From Bacillota bacterium (GTDB lineage Bacteria > Bacillota > Clostridia > Lachnospirales > Lachnospiraceae), in the NCBI GenBank assembly GCA_023435505.1, contig JAEYRR010000336.1:1-8919 (forward strand): DNA of 8,919 bases. The letters are read 5' to 3'. Below, in pieces: positions 6,453 through 8,919 of the stretch. The translations under genes were made by a program, and so were the position numbers. The notes below the pieces were generated by a model. That model made no database searches. It was not told where the DNA came from and worked only from the letters and a program-made list of their open reading frames with translations. How positions within the stretch are numbered: position 1 is the stretch's first letter; each line of letters opens with the position of its first letter.

Positions 6453-7091
6453 TTAACTGGTATAGCTTTCTAATAATCCGTATAACTGATCTAAATCGTC
6501 TAAATAGACTCCATTTCTAACCTCTTTCTGCTCCTCTTCTGTTAAGTCTGAGAACAGAATTCCCGTCTGGTCTACAAGAGTCTTCTTGTCGTTCGTATAA
6601 ACTACCACATATCCGCCGTATTCTGTCAGAAAGTATGCATAGTGTTCTTTGTTGTCATAAATCTTACGGACTGTAATGGATGCCTGTGAGAAAGAAGACA
6701 GGGTAATGTTGACTAACCCTTTCGTTAACTCTTCCTGTGGAGGCTCTTTCATGTATTGTAGTAATTTGTCTTGTAGTTCAACACGAGTCAAACCTATATA
6801 TTCTGGTGGGATGGTTGATTCTTTGTCACTATAAATGGCATCCGCAATATCATAGCTTTCCTCAACATAAACAGTTTTGCTGTCTGTTCTTACTACAGCA
6901 CCCTTGTTGGCATCTACCACCATAGTATTATCTATATCAGTTTCATTATTGCCTAAATTCTGAATCTGAGCCTGTGTATTACCATTTTTCTGGCTACTAA
7001 TCTTAGAGCTTTCAAAACTGAGGTAATATACCATTGAAAATAGGATTACTAATAAGCTAAATCCGGTAATTGACCAATAAACCTTTTTCAT
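6453..7091 (-). CDS. membrane-anchored protein with BofC-like C-terminal domain
   Basis: A 212-residue protein with a short basic start (MKK), one hydrophobic segment (about residues 6-24) and no lipobox cysteine, so probably a single-pass anchor or uncleaved signal with the rest outside the cytoplasm. Residues 30-75 are polar and Asn/Gln-rich, likely a linker. The C-terminal part (about 150-210) resembles the BofC C-terminal domain: YAYFLTEYGGYVVVY, TLVDQTGI, LTEEEQKEVRNGV and LDQLYGLLESY occur in the expected order. In Bacillus, BofC acts between the forespore membranes and restrains the SpoIVB protease during sigma-K activation; whether this protein does so is inference. The ATG at 7091 has AAAGGAG about 11 bases upstream, a little far. 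The gene starts 62 bases after the flippase stop and may be cotranscribed or use its own promoter. Confidence 0.75.
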   Translation of the reverse strand: MKKVYWSITGFSLLVILFSMVYYLSFESSKISSQKNGNTQAQIQNLGNNETDIDNTMVVDANKGAVVRTDSKTVYVEESYDIADAIYSDKESTIPPEYIGLTRVELQDKLLQYMKEPPQEELTKGLVNITLSSFSQASITVRKIYDNKEHYAYFLTEYGGYVVVYTNDKKTLVDQTGILFSDLTEEEQKEVRNGVYLDDLDQLYGLLESYTS

Positions 7092-7114
7092 AGAAGGTCA
7101 CACTCCTTTGGTCA

Positions 7115-7144
7115 AAGTATTACCATATATTCTCAATTTATACA
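7115..7144 (-). promoter_or_regulatory. candidate forespore (sigma-F/sigma-G-like) promoter of the BofC-like gene
   Basis: In the 62-base gap before the BofC-like gene, the minus strand has GTATA (7139-7143) and GGTAATACTT (7115-7124), 14 bases apart. This is close to the sigma-F pattern recalled as GYATA, about 15 bases, then GGNNANAHTR. Read as sigma-G it is TGTATA, 17 bases, AATACTT (consensus CATACTA). No good sigma-A promoter is visible here. AT-richness limits confidence. Confidence 0.3.
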
Positions 7145-7153
7145 GCTTTTTCT

Positions 7154-8782
7154 TTATAAAAGATGGAGTTTCTTTGCTACTCGAACTAGTAACGTACCTT
7201 TTGGCATTGCAACAAGTTCCTTTTCTGTAACTCCCTTAAATAGAATCAAACATGCAAAATAAGTTGGTACTGCAACTAAGAGCGCTAAAATCGTTGCAAT
7301 TGCATTACTATGAAGTACCGCTACTGATATTTTATATCCCAGATATGCAACTCCCCCCATAACCCCTGCACTTAATAATGGCATAACAAAGGTTCGAAAG
7401 ATTTCCTGTCTATAGTCTAGATTTCTACCTATCTGATACCAGTTTAAGATACAGATCACAATCGGGAACGTAACATTGCTAATCATAAGACCATATACTC
7501 CAAGGTCCGTAAATTGGAGTAAAAATGCAAGTATTCCTACATGTATCACCAAAGCGATAGCGGAGTGAATGACAGGCATTCTCATTAAATTAATTGCCTG
7601 TAAGATAGAGTTGGTCATCGTGGATAATGCAAAGAATAAGATGCCTATGGAACCAAATAGCATCAAGTTTTTCTCTATCTCAGTACATTCACCAAACAAT
7701 AGAGAAAAGATTGGTGCCCCAAGGACTGAAAGTCCAATGGCAGATGGGATGGCAATCAGCATATTAAACTTAATGGCAGTATGCACACTTCTTCTTACAC
7801 CTTGATGATTACCAACTGAGATAGCACTTACTATACCCGGAATTACAGCAGTACCTAAAGCTGCAGAAATAGAAATAGGTACATTGGTAAGAAGTACGTA
7901 TTTTTGATAATATCCACTCCATATAGTACTCTGCTGGGATGCAACTCCCTTATTGGTTAAAATCTGCTTAAATATAATATCGTCAACAGAATTGTTTAAT
8001 TGATAAACACCCTGACTAAGTATAACCGGTACTATGGTCATGAACAGCATAAAATAAATCGTTCCATAGCCTTCCACTTTTCCAGTCCGATCCTTATAGA
8101 CACGCCTTTTAAAACCAGGATAATACATAGCAAAGGTAAAGGTCAAAAAGATGAGCCCTGTAAGTGCACCAATCAAAGTTCCTAAGGTTCCTCCAGCCGC
8201 ACCATAGGCTGCCACATCTGAGGCTGCGTCATGTGCTTTCATAAAGAGATAAGCAGCCAGAATACTTACAATTGCATTCATTATCTGCTCCAACACCTGT
8301 GAAATAGCAGTTGGAATCATGGTGTTCTTTCCCTGGAAGAACCCTCTAAACACTCCCATCAGAGAAAAGACAAAGATTGTAGGTGCTAACACCTTCAACG
8401 GATATGCAATTTCAGGAACCTTATAAATTACTGTCGCTATAAAGTCAGAACCAAAATAAAGTAAACAGGAGAAGGTTAGACCTATTACAAACGCAAATAA
8501 TAAAGCAGCAATCAGTATTCTATAGGATTTACGATATTGCTTTTTTATATTACGGGCTGCAATCAATTTGGATACAGCTATAGGCAAAGAGTAAGAGGAT
8601 AAAATTAGGGCTAAGTTATAGATATTAAAAGCGTACCCATAGATTCCATTTCCCTCATTGCCAATAATATTAATCATCGGAATTCGGTATAATAGACCAA
8701 TCACTCGAACCAGGATAGAGGAAATAGCTAAGATACTACCCTGGACTATGAACCTATTACTTCTCGAATTAGTTGAACTCAT
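7154..8782 (-). CDS. MurJ (YtgP)/SpoVB-type oligosaccharide flippase, MOP superfamily
   Basis: Multi-pass membrane protein of about 14 hydrophobic segments spread along 542 residues, as expected for polysaccharide-biosynthesis exporters of the MOP/MATE fold. The N-terminus has the family's SILVRVIGLLYRIPM block (about 21-36) and SYSLPIAVSKLIAAR. The segment VFRGFFQGKNTMIPTAISQV (144-163) closely resembles the corresponding part of Bacillus YtgP/MurJ, and its length is nearer YtgP (544) than SpoVB (518). Its role is probably flipping lipid II or another undecaprenyl-linked precursor across the cytoplasmic membrane; a sporulation-specific SpoVB role is the alternative. An ATG at 8794 lacks a ribosome site, whereas the ATG at 8782 has TGGAG about seven bases upstream, so I chose the latter. 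A sigma-A promoter lies just before it; the BofC-like gene follows. Confidence 0.9.
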   Translation of the reverse strand: MSSTNSRSNRFIVQGSILAISSILVRVIGLLYRIPMINIIGNEGNGIYGYAFNIYNLALILSSYSLPIAVSKLIAARNIKKQYRKSYRILIAALLFAFVIGLTFSCLLYFGSDFIATVIYKVPEIAYPLKVLAPTIFVFSLMGVFRGFFQGKNTMIPTAISQVLEQIMNAIVSILAAYLFMKAHDAASDVAAYGAAGGTLGTLIGALTGLIFLTFTFAMYYPGFKRRVYKDRTGKVEGYGTIYFMLFMTIVPVILSQGVYQLNNSVDDIIFKQILTNKGVASQQSTIWSGYYQKYVLLTNVPISISAALGTAVIPGIVSAISVGNHQGVRRSVHTAIKFNMLIAIPSAIGLSVLGAPIFSLLFGECTEIEKNLMLFGSIGILFFALSTMTNSILQAINLMRMPVIHSAIALVIHVGILAFLLQFTDLGVYGLMISNVTFPIVICILNWYQIGRNLDYRQEIFRTFVMPLLSAGVMGGVAYLGYKISVAVLHSNAIATILALLVAVPTYFACLILFKGVTEKELVAMPKGTLLVRVAKKLHLL

Positions 8783-8823
8783 AATTAACTCCATTCATTT
8801 GTAGTGTTTATTTTACTGTATTT

Positions 8824-8851
8824 ATTGTATCATAGGAAAAAGTTATTTCAA
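8824..8851 (-). promoter_or_regulatory. sigma-A promoter of the flippase gene
   Basis: On the minus strand TTGAAA (8846-8851) and TACAAT (8824-8829) are separated by 16 bases. The start point would be near 8817, leaving a leader of about 35 nt to the ATG at 8782. It follows directly after a terminator, so the flippase starts a new transcription unit. Confidence 0.75.
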
Positions 8852-8868
8852 GTTTTTTCTTCTTTTTG

Positions 8869-8918
8869 AAAAATAGAGCCTATCGAATGAAGTACTTCTT
8901 CTTCACCAGACAGGCTCT
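8869..8918 (-). terminator. intrinsic terminator of a gene upstream of the window
   Basis: On the minus strand AGAGCCTGTC (8909-8918) pairs with GATAGGCTCT (8875-8884) over 10 bp with one G-U pair. A single T/C mismatch follows, then a further 7 bp (GGTGAAG with CTTCATT) closing an 8-base loop. After the hairpin comes A and UUUUU (8869-8873). The gene it ends lies beyond 8919. Confidence 0.85.
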
Positions 8919-8919
8919 T

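Noticed and set aside
1..8919. Mobile elements, CRISPR arrays, toxin-antitoxin or defence modules
   Set aside because: No transposase, integrase, spaced direct repeats, terminal inverted repeats or target duplications were seen, and every gap is under 160 bases and mostly explained by promoters and terminators.

Overview
The window looks like a chromosomal segment from a low-GC, spore-forming Gram-positive bacterium. A Lachnospiraceae / Clostridium-like member of the Firmicutes fits best. The reasons are AT-rich DNA, strong GGAGG-type ribosome binding sites, near-consensus sigma-A promoters, U-tailed hairpin terminators, a MurJ/SpoVB-type flippase, a BofC-like protein and a DUF896 protein. 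No mobile element, CRISPR array, rRNA or tRNA was seen. All nine genes lie on the minus strand, so transcription runs from high to low coordinates.

Layout in transcription order. A terminator for a gene outside the window lies at 8869-8918. A sigma-A promoter (8824-8851) then drives a 14-helix-type lipid-linked oligosaccharide flippase (7154-8782). A small membrane-anchored protein with a BofC-like C-terminus follows (6453-7091), with a possible forespore-type promoter of its own. This block ends in a compact branched RNA structure with a U-tract (6376-6448).

A near-consensus promoter (6330-6358) starts a five-gene operon: HI0933-family flavoprotein (TTG start), COG2509 FAD-dependent oxidoreductase (one base after the previous stop), glutamate 5-kinase without a PUA domain, a DUF896 protein, and 5-formyltetrahydrofolate cyclo-ligase. 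The cyclo-ligase stop codon sits in the loop of the operon terminator (1675-1713). An M14 zinc peptidase without a signal peptide follows (711-1619). Last is the 5' part of miaB behind its own promoter (635-663), which runs off the left edge.

Most of the region is housekeeping: proline synthesis, folate repair, tRNA thiomethylation, envelope assembly and poorly characterised flavoenzymes. I found no clear new defence or mobile system. The best leads are the four-way-junction-like RNA at 6376-6448, the flippase/BofC-like pair with its candidate sporulation promoter, and the coupled pair of little-understood flavoproteins at the head of a proline/folate operon that has proB but no proA.
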